Below, piece by piece: positions 36,348 to 44,515 of a stretch of DNA of 44,515 nt. The number at the start of each line of letters is the position of its first letter. The stretch's first letter is position 1. Below the pieces are notes generated by a model that was not told the origin of the DNA, made no database searches, and saw nothing but the letters and a program-made list of their open reading frames with translations. The position numbers were made by a program, and so were the translations under genes. The stretch comes from Pleurotus djamor (lineage: Eukaryota; Basidiomycota; Agaricomycetes; Agaricales; Pleurotaceae): the NCBI GenBank assembly GCA_029747585.1, contig JAPEVF010000086.1:72634-117148 (forward strand), in the 5' to 3' direction.

Positions 36348-37225
36348 ATGAACNCCTCGTGNCAAAGTACAGGCGAAGGCAGTNCGGACTTGCCGAAACT
36401 ATCGCCTCAGGANGAGAGGAAGTGGAATAGGGTANGNTTGGNNTGACCCNGAATCATGCATCGGTTGACAGTCCTTTAGTTTAGCGAGAGAATGACTGGN
36501 TTCCATAATTGGTTCAAGGAAGAATGTATGTTGTGACGCTTCAATANNCCTTGATCATACCATTGNGACTTACGAGACTTGATTTACCAGTCAATCGACT
36601 CTATGAGGTNTGNCTCANANTNNTNCCCGGATCCGTNTGTTGGGTGAACGTGCTGACCAGCCCGCAGCTTGCAGATGGTTCTTTCAACAAGTATGGATGG
36701 TCACTTCCACAGTATCTCAGCTCTGCAAGGGACCTTATAACTCGTAAGAACGGTACCGCCGTACGCACCTACTAACATGGTTCTCACCAGATCTCACTGG
36801 TCATCACACCATCGAAGAGCGCTTCGTCTTCCCTGTCCTAGCGAAGCGAATGCCAGAATTCGCCGACACCCCTGATGGCGCTCATTGTAACTCTCACCGA
36901 GGAATTCATGATGGTATGTAACGAATCTTTCTCCTTNAAGTCACATTNACACCCGCTTGACAATCCCTCGAAGGCTTGGATGACTTGTCCAAACTAGTAG
37001 ACAAGTATCGTCGAGACCCATCATCGTACTCCCCAACCGAGATGCGAGCTTGCTTGGATGGTTTCAGAGACGTGCTGTTCAATCACTTGGACCAAGAGGT
37101 NCGTTGGTCTGCTCCNTAGTGCTATTGAAAGTACCAAACGNTCCTTCTAGGTTCACGATATACGTGGAGAGAATTTGAGGAAGTATTTCAAATTTGAAGA
37201 GCTAAGGTCGATCTTTTCAATGTAA
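36348..37225 (+). CDS. Hemerythrin-like HHE cation-binding protein
   Basis: Predicted four-helix non-haem di-iron or oxygen-responsive protein. I model seven exons: 36348-36431, 36480-36525, 36591-36607, 36668-36743, 36791-36913, 36974-37098 and 37151-37225, giving 181 residues. The reading is SPQEERKWNRFSERMTGFHN, WFKEEFNRLYELADGSFNKY, SLPQYLSSARDLITHLTGHH, TIEERFVFPVLAKRMPEFA, CNSHRGIHDGLDDLSKLV, YSPTEMRACLDGFRDVL, FNHLDQEVHDIRGENLRKYF and FKFEELRSIFSM-stop. The His/Glu ligand pattern of the HHE family (H-x-x-x-E after GHH, H in CNSH and IHDG, H-x-x-x-E in FNHLDQE) is conserved. Exon 3 is only 17 bases. The start is the first in-frame Met of an N-rich area and could shift. Confidence 0.85.
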
Positions 37226-37558
37226 CAGACNGTAGCAATTATCCATTGCTTTCATCTACTNNCACTTGTGCACACTTCCAAGAGGTTTCGAGCTTCGGCG
37301 TCACANCAAACCCGCTCACGTCGGTGTAGACGGTGAATCATTTAGCATCGGCCCTGCCTCGACCTTCGATTCACCGATCACTTCGTCAACCCCCAATGGT
37401 TAGCTTCACCCATACGCGACCCTCTCTCGCAATACACACAAATTCCTACATAACATCGAAGCACCGCGGGGTCTATGCTTTTGGGCTTCTTCTCTTTTTT
37501 TCGTTCACTCTTCTTCCCACTATATTCTTCACGCTCGTTAACACAAAATTGAGAGGGA
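37226..37558. other. Tandem intergenic region
   Basis: About 330 bases between the HHE stop and the start of the DUF6534 gene. A T-rich stretch near 37485-37540 probably lies in the DUF6534 leader. An open frame crosses it but shows no family motif. Confidence 0.4.
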
Positions 37559-39607
37559 ATGCCGTTGGACGTCGCGCGCACTTTCGGTGCACTTTTGGTG
37601 GGGTGCATTGTAGCGGCAATGTGAGTGCCGTCGTTCTCGTGCGGGAATACGTGACACGTCCAAGCTGATGCTGATTTGTTCGCCGTGCTAGCCTTTCAGG
37701 AGTCGTGACGGTTCAATGCTTTATTTATTTTAACTGCTATCCAGGTGATCCCCCAAGGATTAGACTCCTTGTGAGTCATCATCTCTATACGACGGGCGGT
37801 TAGATTGATCGTTCATTGATAGGTTTGGTGAGTCTTCGCCTGTCATTACTCACTAGCAGCGAGGCGTGCTCATTCAGACGACCTAGGTTCCTCGACCTCT
37901 TCCATCTCTTCTGTGTCTCTGCGTGCCAGTGGCACTATCTGATTCTTAACTTCGGGGACTACTCTAATATCGATCGCATCCCGTGGTGCGTAACCCCAGG
38001 CTTTCGAATTTGATGGGTCAAGTCTCTGATGTGACTGCTGGTCATTTCCTCAGGAGCCTCGCTGTAAGTACATCCCTCCCTCAATGTCTCAAGACTCACA
38101 ATCAATCATCAAGCTATCAATCGCGTCCACGGCAAGTGCTTTTACATCCCTCATGAGTATTCACTCACGCGACCGCCCGTATAGGCAGTTCTGACCTTCC
38201 TCGTCCACTGGTACGGATCCTTCGCTCCTGCGGAGCCTGATTATTGACATCCTCCGAAGCTTCTTTGTCCATCGGCTGTTCAAGTGTGCGTCATCCCTTG
38301 CTCTGGCCGATAGTGTTAACTTCCCACTCCCACTCATCCAAATATCTGCGCAGTGAGTGGGAGAAAGTGGTGGATCGCTGTCCCAATGGTAACCGTCCTA
38401 CTATCTGGATCCTTAGAGTATGGTCGCTGATTCGCTCCCCCGGCCACTGGTAGGCCATTCTTGCCGCGTTGCGACTAGGTTAGTTACACCATTTTCTGAA
38501 CAACTGACCACCTCGCTGACGGATTCCGATAACTCCTTTGTCTCAATCAGGATTTGCTTGTCGTGCGTCCCTTATTACTCGCCAGTGGTTTACTTTCCTC
38601 TAACAAAGGGTATACCGGTAGTCACAACCACCAAAATGTGCGCCGCCCGCTCTCTTCGAACATCCCTTCATGCTGACCTCTGGTTTGGGAGCCAGGTTAA
38701 CACTAGGAAGTATCCGCCAGTTCAATCGCCAATACAGGGTGAGTTTCGAGAAGGAATTTTTCAACACGAAATTGAATGGTTGCAACCGATCGGACATACT
38801 AGTGGTCGTTCACATCCGGTCTCGCACTTTCCTCCATCTTGGACGTCTTGATCACTGCCTGCCTTTGCTATTTCCTCCTCAGAAATCGCACGCAGACAAA
38901 GTCGTACGTACAAGCCACTCAGATGTTGAAGTTATTCCAAATGATCAGTGACTTTGGTAGGATGAATCGTATTATTGACTCGCTACTGTTGTACGCGTTC
39001 AAGAACGGTTCATTGACATGGTGACTCCTCTTGGCTTTTATGCTTGCACAGTCACTGAACCTTCTGTCTAGCACGGCGACAATCATGTCAATGATTTGCG
39101 TACGTCGCATTCCTCTACATTATGACTTTGTTCGGTGCCTAACTCCTAGCAGTGGTTGACGATGCCACGGAACCTCGTCTTCATGGGAATTCACTTCTTC
39201 ATCAGCAAGCGTAAGTAGACTCCTCGCAATCAGAATGCCCCAGAAATCGACGTGACCCAAACGGTTCCTACAGTCTACGCAAATTCACTCCTAGCAACGT
39301 GAGTGCCAACACTTAATTCGATGGACACCAAGCCAACATCAATATCACTTGCAGGTTGAACACAAGAAACGCTTTGAAACGCGGCCCCCAATGTGACGAG
39401 GATTCGACTCCACCAGACTTCGTGGATGATCTTCGTTCAGTTGGCTCGACAAACCGGAAAAGCGTACACGTACGTCCCTCCAACTGCGGAGGTCAGCGGC
39501 CAACCAGAAATTCGGTGGCGGTCAGTCGTGCCACTATAATCCAAGTTGCGCATCTGGAATTGATAATGGTCTTCTCAGCTGCGAATCAACGTGGAACGGA
39601 CGGTTGA
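37559..39607 (+). CDS. DUF6534-family seven-helix membrane protein with micro-exons
   Basis: Second DUF6534 member. The 5' exons I can resolve are 37559-37620, 37692-37770, 37823-37827, 37887-37985, 38054-38063, 38114-38131, 38185-38210, 38260-38285 and 38354-38388. They read MPLDVARTFGALLVGCIVAA, ILSGVVTVQCFIYFNCYPGD, PPRIRLLVWFLDLFHLFCVS, WHYLILNFGDYSNIDRIPWS, LALSIASTAVLTFLVHCFF and VHRLFKLSGRKWWIAVPM, matching the family N-terminus with first helices and the conserved YLILN-type segment. Later pieces are VLITACLCYFLLRNRTQT, GRMNRIIDSLLLYAFKNGSL, MPRNLVFMGIHFFISK, then VYANSLLATLNTRNALKRG and a polar tail to TGA 39605-39607. The middle (38390-38830) is not resolved. The function of the family is unknown. 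Confidence 0.8.
38132..38184 (+). other. Putative GC-AG intron
   Basis: The 18-base exon 38114-38131 (codons L-S-I-A-S-T) is followed by GCAAGT and ends before TATAG at 38180-38184. A GC donor is the common non-canonical fungal type, and the 53-base length is typical. It is supported only by keeping the frame and the membrane helix. Confidence 0.55.
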
Positions 39608-39772
39608 ATGCTCGGTTTCTTTCGACGAACTCGAAGAAGGGTGCTCAACGCCCTCTACAGTTTGCCACACTCCTGTGTCATCGTCTTTACCTACTCACAA
39701 AAGGTACTCAGCCCTTAGTAGATAGGATGATCCATGATGCATTACTAGGTCCATAGGGATGAATCCTGTCAT

Positions 39773-41056
39773 TTACTCGATCTTGGGTCTAGCACTCGGC
39801 CCAACCCATGTTCCCTTCATTAACTCTTCCTTAACATGATGCTGTCGTTTCTCGAGATCTGGGGGATATTTCAGATTGGCTATGGTGTATCCAATGCAAG
39901 GATTGCAGTGACTCACCGTGTGCCCACATGGCTGCTCCTACGCGATTGGAAACTTGGAAGACGAGGCCAATGATAGGAAGACCTTCAAGCAAGGCGGCGG
40001 TGAAACCGAACACTGATGATGTCTTGTCAGTACGATGTCGCTATGATTCAATGCCAGGGATCTTACAGCGATAGTCCCACTTCCTCTCTTGCATGAATAC
40101 GGCAACTTGCCGTTCATCCATCTTCTTCGATTCAAAGTACTAGCCTCATCGTCAGAGCCATATCGGGAGAAACGGGTACCCAACTCACTCGGCGGTGCAG
40201 AATATGTGCAGTCCCAAGCGCTTTCAGCCACGCGGAAGCAACGATTCCGATGAAAGGGTAGAGGTCAAAAGGCAGTAAAAGCACTAGCCAGCCATGAATA
40301 TTAGCATGCACTCTGACGGAACGAGAAGTTACACACACCCTTCTTGACAAAGAAAACGCCGATAGGTCCACTGAGATACTTCTTGGTGAACTTTTGAAAG
40401 AGTGTGTCAACCGTGACTTGTGGGGGGACACTCCATTCTTCGACGTAGGGCTGCCAGAATTCGGGTCCCTTGCCACGCGATTCGACGGTCTGAGCCCAAG
40501 CGCGGTCGCGTGCGATGCGCATATTTCGAGACATGAAGAATTGGAGTATCATAGTGATTTGCTCCCCAAGGAACACCATTGCAGCATCTACATGGGTTCT
40601 CGGAATGAAAACGGCAGGGTTAGGTGAATAGGCAACAAAAACGCACACGAATAGACACTGAATGGCACTGGTAAGCCGAATATAGTATCGTCCGACAGGC
40701 CAGCGACTGTAGGCGAGCTTCAGAGAGGATGTGAATGATTGAACGCGAGCATAAGTGGAGTCACGGACTTGGCCAAGAAGATTTGGATGAATTTGCGTTG
40801 AACTCTGTAAGTCAATACAGCCTACATGCATCATTAGAAGCCACCCATTTGAGGGAAAGAAACAAGCCCGAACCCAGATTAGTGCGACAATCGCCCCGCG
40901 TCGAGCAGCGTGTTTACATTTGTCCCAAGCTGGTTTGTAGAGAGCTTTGTCCGTGCAAAGCCTGTACACACCAACCAACACATAGGATGGAGGAAAATTG
41001 AGTCGTAGGTTAGCTCTTTTGAGAGGTTCAGCTGGCGTGTCGGATTTCTTTTCCAT
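39773..41056 (-). CDS. RRT8/EI24-like membrane protein (outer spore wall protein-like)
   Basis: Predicted multi-pass protein related to yeast Rrt8/Lds1/Lds2, linked to lipid droplets and spore-wall building in yeast. Start ATG at 41054-41056 (MEKKSDTPAEPLKRANL). Exon 1 ends RGAIVALIW and joins AVLTYRVQRKFIQIFLAKS. Middle exons give YIRLTSAIQCLFVCVFVAY, THVDAAMVFLGEQITMILQF, WQPYVEEWSVPPQVTVDTLF and FQKFTKKYLSGPIGVFFVKK. Then VLLLPFDLYPFIGIVASAWL, KALGTAHILHRRYFESKKM, QVAVFMQERKWDYRFFGFTA, ALLEGLPIIGLVFQVSNRVG and AAMWAHDLEKRQHHVKEELM, ending SARPKIE-stop (TAA at 39773-39775). The block DLYPF...KALGT...ESKKM...WDYR is the conserved family core. A yeast-like role in a basidiomycete is inference. 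Confidence 0.82.
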
Positions 41057-41714
41057 GAATCTGAAAGTGAAAGAAAGGATGGGTCAAGAGTTTATAGCGG
41101 TTTGCAAAATAGATGGCGCCGGCGCTTTTTTCACGACAAAATACGCATTCCATCTGACACCTTCCGTGACGCATAACTCACGAACATGGGATCGGATCAC
41201 CTTCTGCTACAGACAAATATTTTTCATTGCTTCTCACTCTAGGGCGCCCCAGGGTTTCTTTTCGGGTACATTGACATTTTGTTGAGTTGCCTTTTGGTCA
41301 CCGGACGTCTCGGAAGAGGCGGTCTTCAAGTACGGACGCAATTTCTGCTCCAATGGATGGATATGAAGCTTGGAGGATGGTCAACTGCTTGAGGGCATGA
41401 TGCCGTGCGACGTGGAGGGTGACGAGCGGGGTCAGGTTCCGGGAAAATCTTTTTTGGTCCCTGGAAATAACGGGGCGCCCTAGCTGAAAGGATTTCTAGC
41501 AGTTTGTACGCTTGAATCAAGTCCCTCCGATTTGTCAATGTGAAGATATGGGTCACCGAAGATGTCATATATGGTTGCGAAAAAAGTTGTCGAAAAAGCG
41601 CCCGCGCCAACTATTTTGCAAACAGCAATAATTTCTTACATTGTAACGTATTTTCCAATCCAAACAATATAGCAGCTATCTATTGTGTAACAAAGAATGG
41701 TCCAAGCAAGGTGC
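41057..41714. other. Tandem intergenic region containing a possible inverted-repeat element
   Basis: About 660 bases upstream of the RRT8-like gene and downstream of the PTM1-like stop. Open frames on both strands have no recognisable domain. It contains the inverted repeat 41239-41250 / 41472-41483 (separate entry). Confidence 0.5.
41239..41483. repeat. Possible inverted-repeat element (MITE-like or hairpin)
   Basis: CTAGGGCGCCCC at 41239-41250 is the exact reverse complement of GGGGCGCCCTAG at 41472-41483. The 12-base arms bound about 245 bases with no coding signal. Inner sequence beyond the arms shows only weak mirrored similarity. I cannot see a clean target-site duplication, so a transposable-element origin is only a possibility; a hairpin in the upstream region of the RRT8-like gene is an alternative. 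Confidence 0.35.
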
Positions 41715-44146
41715 TCAATCACTACGGTCTCTCTGACTTCCGTTACCCATCAGGCCTTGTCGTTCACCAACCTCGCCAGGGAGGTTCTCACTGGACTGCA
41801 GCTTTATGCGTCCTTTTTTCGAGTCGTCCTCATCATCACTACCGGCGTCTTCATCCCCAATCTCGAAAACGACTTGATCATCGTGTAGTGGTGCGGGACC
41901 ACCGCGGCGATCGCCAACGAGAGTGGCATTATCGTCATCATCGTCCTCTCGTGCCCGCGTTCGACTCTCCAAGGCTTCGAGGTCATAATCCTCTGCGTCC
42001 TCTTCATCTTGGGCAATTTCGTCGGACATAGCTAATGTAAAGGGCAAAGTAAGCACGACCGACATCGATTTACAAAGTGGAAGGGACCTATCTTCTGTTG
42101 TTGTCGGATGGCCTCCAGAGATACGCTATCGCGGAGAAACCAAAGAGGTATAACAACGCTAGCCAGCCATCAAGTAGCCACCATCTTGATTGCCATGATT
42201 TCGCGGCATAATCTAGCAGCCAGTGAGTTCTTCGGACGGCTGAAAAATCTCGACGACTAACCTTCGGCTAGTCGGCCTGAGAATGACAAGGAGGAGACGA
42301 CAAAGAAGATCGCAATAACGACAACAATCAAAATGAGGATTTTGTTAAGCTTTTCGAACATGCTAAGTTTGTAACGTTGCTTCCGAGCGCGGAGTTGGGT
42401 AATCGTTGCTAAAGGGAGAAATTACATCGTTTAAGACAATTTTGATACGAAACTGCTTACCGTTTAGTGCATACATGATCCAGAGGAGGAATCCACTGAG
42501 GGTAAACGCTAACGGAATTACGAAAAGCAAGAGCACCAAGGCCGATGTCGACTCGAGCTCGAGCTCGACAATGCCCACAGCATATAAGACTAGGACAAAT
42601 TTATGTGGTGACTTTCATGAGACGGTAAGGAACACGTACTTCCGAAGATGAAATGAGCAACGCCCAACACTTGGCACTTCAGCATGGTGCGGCCAAGGCT
42701 TTCACGAACAACACTGAGGCCCAGAGAAACCACCAACAACATAAAGAATGACAATGAGTTACGTCCAGCGTCCAAGATAGCAACTAGCAAGAAGGTAAAT
42801 ACAGAAGGAAGAATAGATGATGATTAGCGTACCAACAATGAGAAAAGCGGTCGCAGCGGCGCCCTTTCCGTGTGCATTTAGATAGCGATAATAGGCTGAC
42901 CCACTGTCAATAGACATCCAGAGATGAGGATCGATGGACTCACCTAGATTGGCAACCATTTCGATCACGAGGAGGCCCACTAGACTGGATAAGTAGTACT
43001 GCAAGTACGAGTTGGTAGGTAGACGGTGCGGAAGGGCAAAACACGAACTTGGATAGGCAAGAGGTCATTCATGTGCCGATAGCACATCCAGCCCCACGCA
43101 GCTGCGAATATCGCGTACAGCAAGAACATGACAAAGTAAAACTATACCCTTTCAGAAGTGGTGAGTTACGTGAAGGACTGAGCAACTCACATTCACTTTG
43201 GGGTAGTCCGTAGCAGGCAGTTTCCCCTCGAAGGTATTGTGAAAGAATATTTGTCCCTTGAAGGCAGCATGTGTGTCAGATGTTTCCGGGCTTTCATCAT
43301 TTTGCAGCGTAAACGGTACAATAGCTCCAAAGAACGTCAATGTCAATGATGCGTATGAACTAACACCGACTTTCGCTCACCAACACAGTAATACCCAGTC
43401 TTGCGAACGAAATATTGTATGGGTCCCTTATATTGGTAGGTACCTTCTGGGCTATGGTTTTCTTGTCGAAGCGAAAGTTCGCGCGTCCGGAATGGAGAAG
43501 TATAGTTGCTGGGCGGTACGTCGGGATTACCATCTGGGTTGTCCCAGAAGGCGCTGGCGGTGCCGTTTCCTGCGTGGTCGCTTGACAAATCGACGCGTGC
43601 AGACCAGAAGCTGGTTTCATTGACAGACTTCCCTTCCGGAAGGTCAACGATGAAACGGCCCAGTTGCGAGCGGTCACAGAAGCCTCCCATAAGTGCGGGC
43701 GTCGTGCACACAAAGGTCTTCTGCTGCATTTGTTGAGATAATCGGAATATAAACGAGTTCATGGTGTGCAACGCTCACTGGCAGTATTTCCTCCGGATTT
43801 GTTACTTTTCCCAAGTAGTCCGAGTCGGTCCATTCATATACTACCATCGCCAGCTGCCCTTGCGAAGTGCTATCGAATGTGACTGCCACGGGAGTTAGTG
43901 GGGCTTCGGTAGACGAAGGAGCGGTACACACCATTTATATACGCAGAGTCTCCTCCCCACATTCCGCTACATGTCTGTCGAAGATAATCTACCACAAAAC
44001 ATGAGAAACGACGCGAGGCCTGGAAATGACAGCAACTTGATACCCTTGTCCGTAACTGGGACTTCGTAGGCCGAGGTTGCCAGCACACTGCAAAGAAGCC
44101 ATAGAGTCACCGCGCTCGATATGCGCCTCAGGCGACTTAGAGGCAT
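41715..44146 (-). CDS. PTM1/GPR107-type lung seven-transmembrane receptor family protein
   Basis: Golgi or endosomal seven-helix protein related to yeast Ptm1 and animal GPR107/108. Start ATG at 44144-44146. The first residues (MPLSRLRRISSAVTLWLLCS) form a signal peptide, probably cut near TSAYEVP. The lumenal domain includes SQGQLAMVVYEWTDSDYLGK, ALMGGFCDRSQLGRFIVDLP, SARVDLSSDHAGNGTASAFW and several N-glycosylation sequons, including NETS and NYTS. The helical part follows: YFVMFLLYAIFAAAWGWMCY, RHMNDLLPIQYYLSSLVGLL, YYRYLNAHGKGAAATAFLIV, LDAGRNSLSFFMLLVVSLGL, SVVRESLGRTMLKCQVLGVA and FTLSGFLLWIMYAL. The cytosolic tail is acidic (MSDEIAQDEEDAEDYDLEAL) and ends SQRDRSD-stop (TGA at 41715-41717). 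Yeast Ptm1 function is poorly known. Confidence 0.9.
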
Positions 44147-44515
44147 GGTGAATCGTGTCGAGGATGTGTCGTGTCGGGANNGCGAACTTGGTCATTTTCA
44201 TCCCGAACTTCGATGGCGAAGCCGAAGTCAATGAGCTTCAGGGCGAAATCATCCGTGAGGAGGATGTTGTCGGGTTTGATGTCTTGGTGAGCGATGTTGA
44301 GTGCGTGTAGATGCGAAATGACCTGTACGAGGCTTTCGCAAATAGACGAGGCATGTGGGGAGAGATAATCGGGCGGGTAGTAATGGAGACAGTCGTCGAG
44401 TGACTGAGGAAGCTTTGGGAAGACCGCCCACAACGTTCCGGAGGTACCATAAAAAGAGTCCACTAGCTCCACGATATTCTCCGAGCGATCTGGTATGGAA
44501 TTCAGACGTCGAAGG
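44137..44515 (-). pseudogene. Truncated serine/threonine protein kinase, running off the window edge
   Basis: Partial kinase domain entering from the right edge. It shows IVELVDSFYGTSGTLWAVFP, the catalytic loop HALNIAHQDIKPDNILL (Asp and Asn present; HQD instead of HRD) and LIDFGFAIEVRDEND, with the metal-binding DFG. Past this point two Ns (44180-44181) occur, then the frame runs to a stop at 44137. The activation loop, APE motif and whole C-lobe are missing because the PTM1-like start codon (44146) lies there on the same strand. It may be a degenerate gene, a misassembly near the Ns, or the 3' end of a truncated annotation; I favour a fragment. Confidence 0.6.

Noticed and set aside
37333..37668. 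Plus-strand 111-codon open frame upstream of the DUF6534 gene
   Set aside because: It overlaps exon 1 of the DUF6534 gene in another frame and shows no homology signal; the DUF6534 start at 37559 explains the coding signal.
42540..42570. TCGAGC-repeat palindrome as a regulatory site
   Set aside because: It lies within a PTM1-like exon and simply encodes alternating Glu-Leu residues.
1..44515. CRISPR arrays, bacterial operons, phage or viral elements
   Set aside because: None seen; gene structure is that of a fungal nuclear genome.

Overview
The window is a stretch of nuclear DNA from a filamentous basidiomycete, most likely a mushroom-forming Agaricomycete. Four things point there. Nearly every gene is broken by many short introns of about 50-65 bases with GT...AG ends. 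Genes are packed on both strands a few hundred bases apart. Two genes belong to the DUF6534 membrane-protein family, known mainly from Agaricomycetes. The conserved proteins (RPS23, TOP1, CDS1, ILV1, COG2, VPS8, NDUFB3) read as fungal. I cannot name the species. Ambiguous bases (N) are scattered in blocks and hide some splice sites.

Layout. 1-3.6 kb: two tandem copies of a MetX-like alpha/beta-hydrolase, both minus strand. 4.1-7.5 kb: ribosomal protein uS12/RPS23 (+) converging on CDP-diacylglycerol synthase CDS1 (-). 8.0-11.2 kb: an OPT-family oligopeptide transporter (+), then an intron-containing tRNA-Asn (-). 11.8-15.5 kb: DNA topoisomerase I (-), divergent from the small complex I subunit NDUFB3 (+). 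16.8-20.9 kb: a HAD-type class II terpene cyclase (+) converging on threonine dehydratase ILV1 (-), then tRNA-Phe (-). 21.2-25.3 kb: a DUF6534 membrane protein (-) and a Cti6-like PHD-finger protein (+). 25.6-33.7 kb: COG2 (+) converging on VPS8 (-). 33.9-37.2 kb: a TMEM184/DUF300 membrane protein (-) divergent from a hemerythrin-like HHE protein (+). 37.6-41.1 kb: a second DUF6534 gene (+) built from micro-exons, converging on an RRT8-like membrane protein (-). 41.7-44.5 kb: a PTM1/GPR107-type seven-transmembrane protein (-) and, at the edge, a protein kinase that stops just after its DFG motif.

Most genes are single-copy housekeeping genes with no operon-like logic. Membrane traffic and lipid functions recur (CDS1, COG2, VPS8, PTM1, RRT8-like, TMEM184), but I read that as coincidence. 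The most interesting gene is the HAD-terpene cyclase fusion at 16850-18626. It carries a DxDTT cyclisation motif, a QW-like motif and most of the HAD phosphatase motifs, which predicts a drimane-type sesquiterpene synthase. It sits alone among housekeeping genes, with no recognisable P450 or other tailoring gene in the window. The second notable item is the DUF6534 gene at 37559-39607, whose 5' part resolves only with coding exons of 5, 10 and 18 bases and one GC-AG intron.
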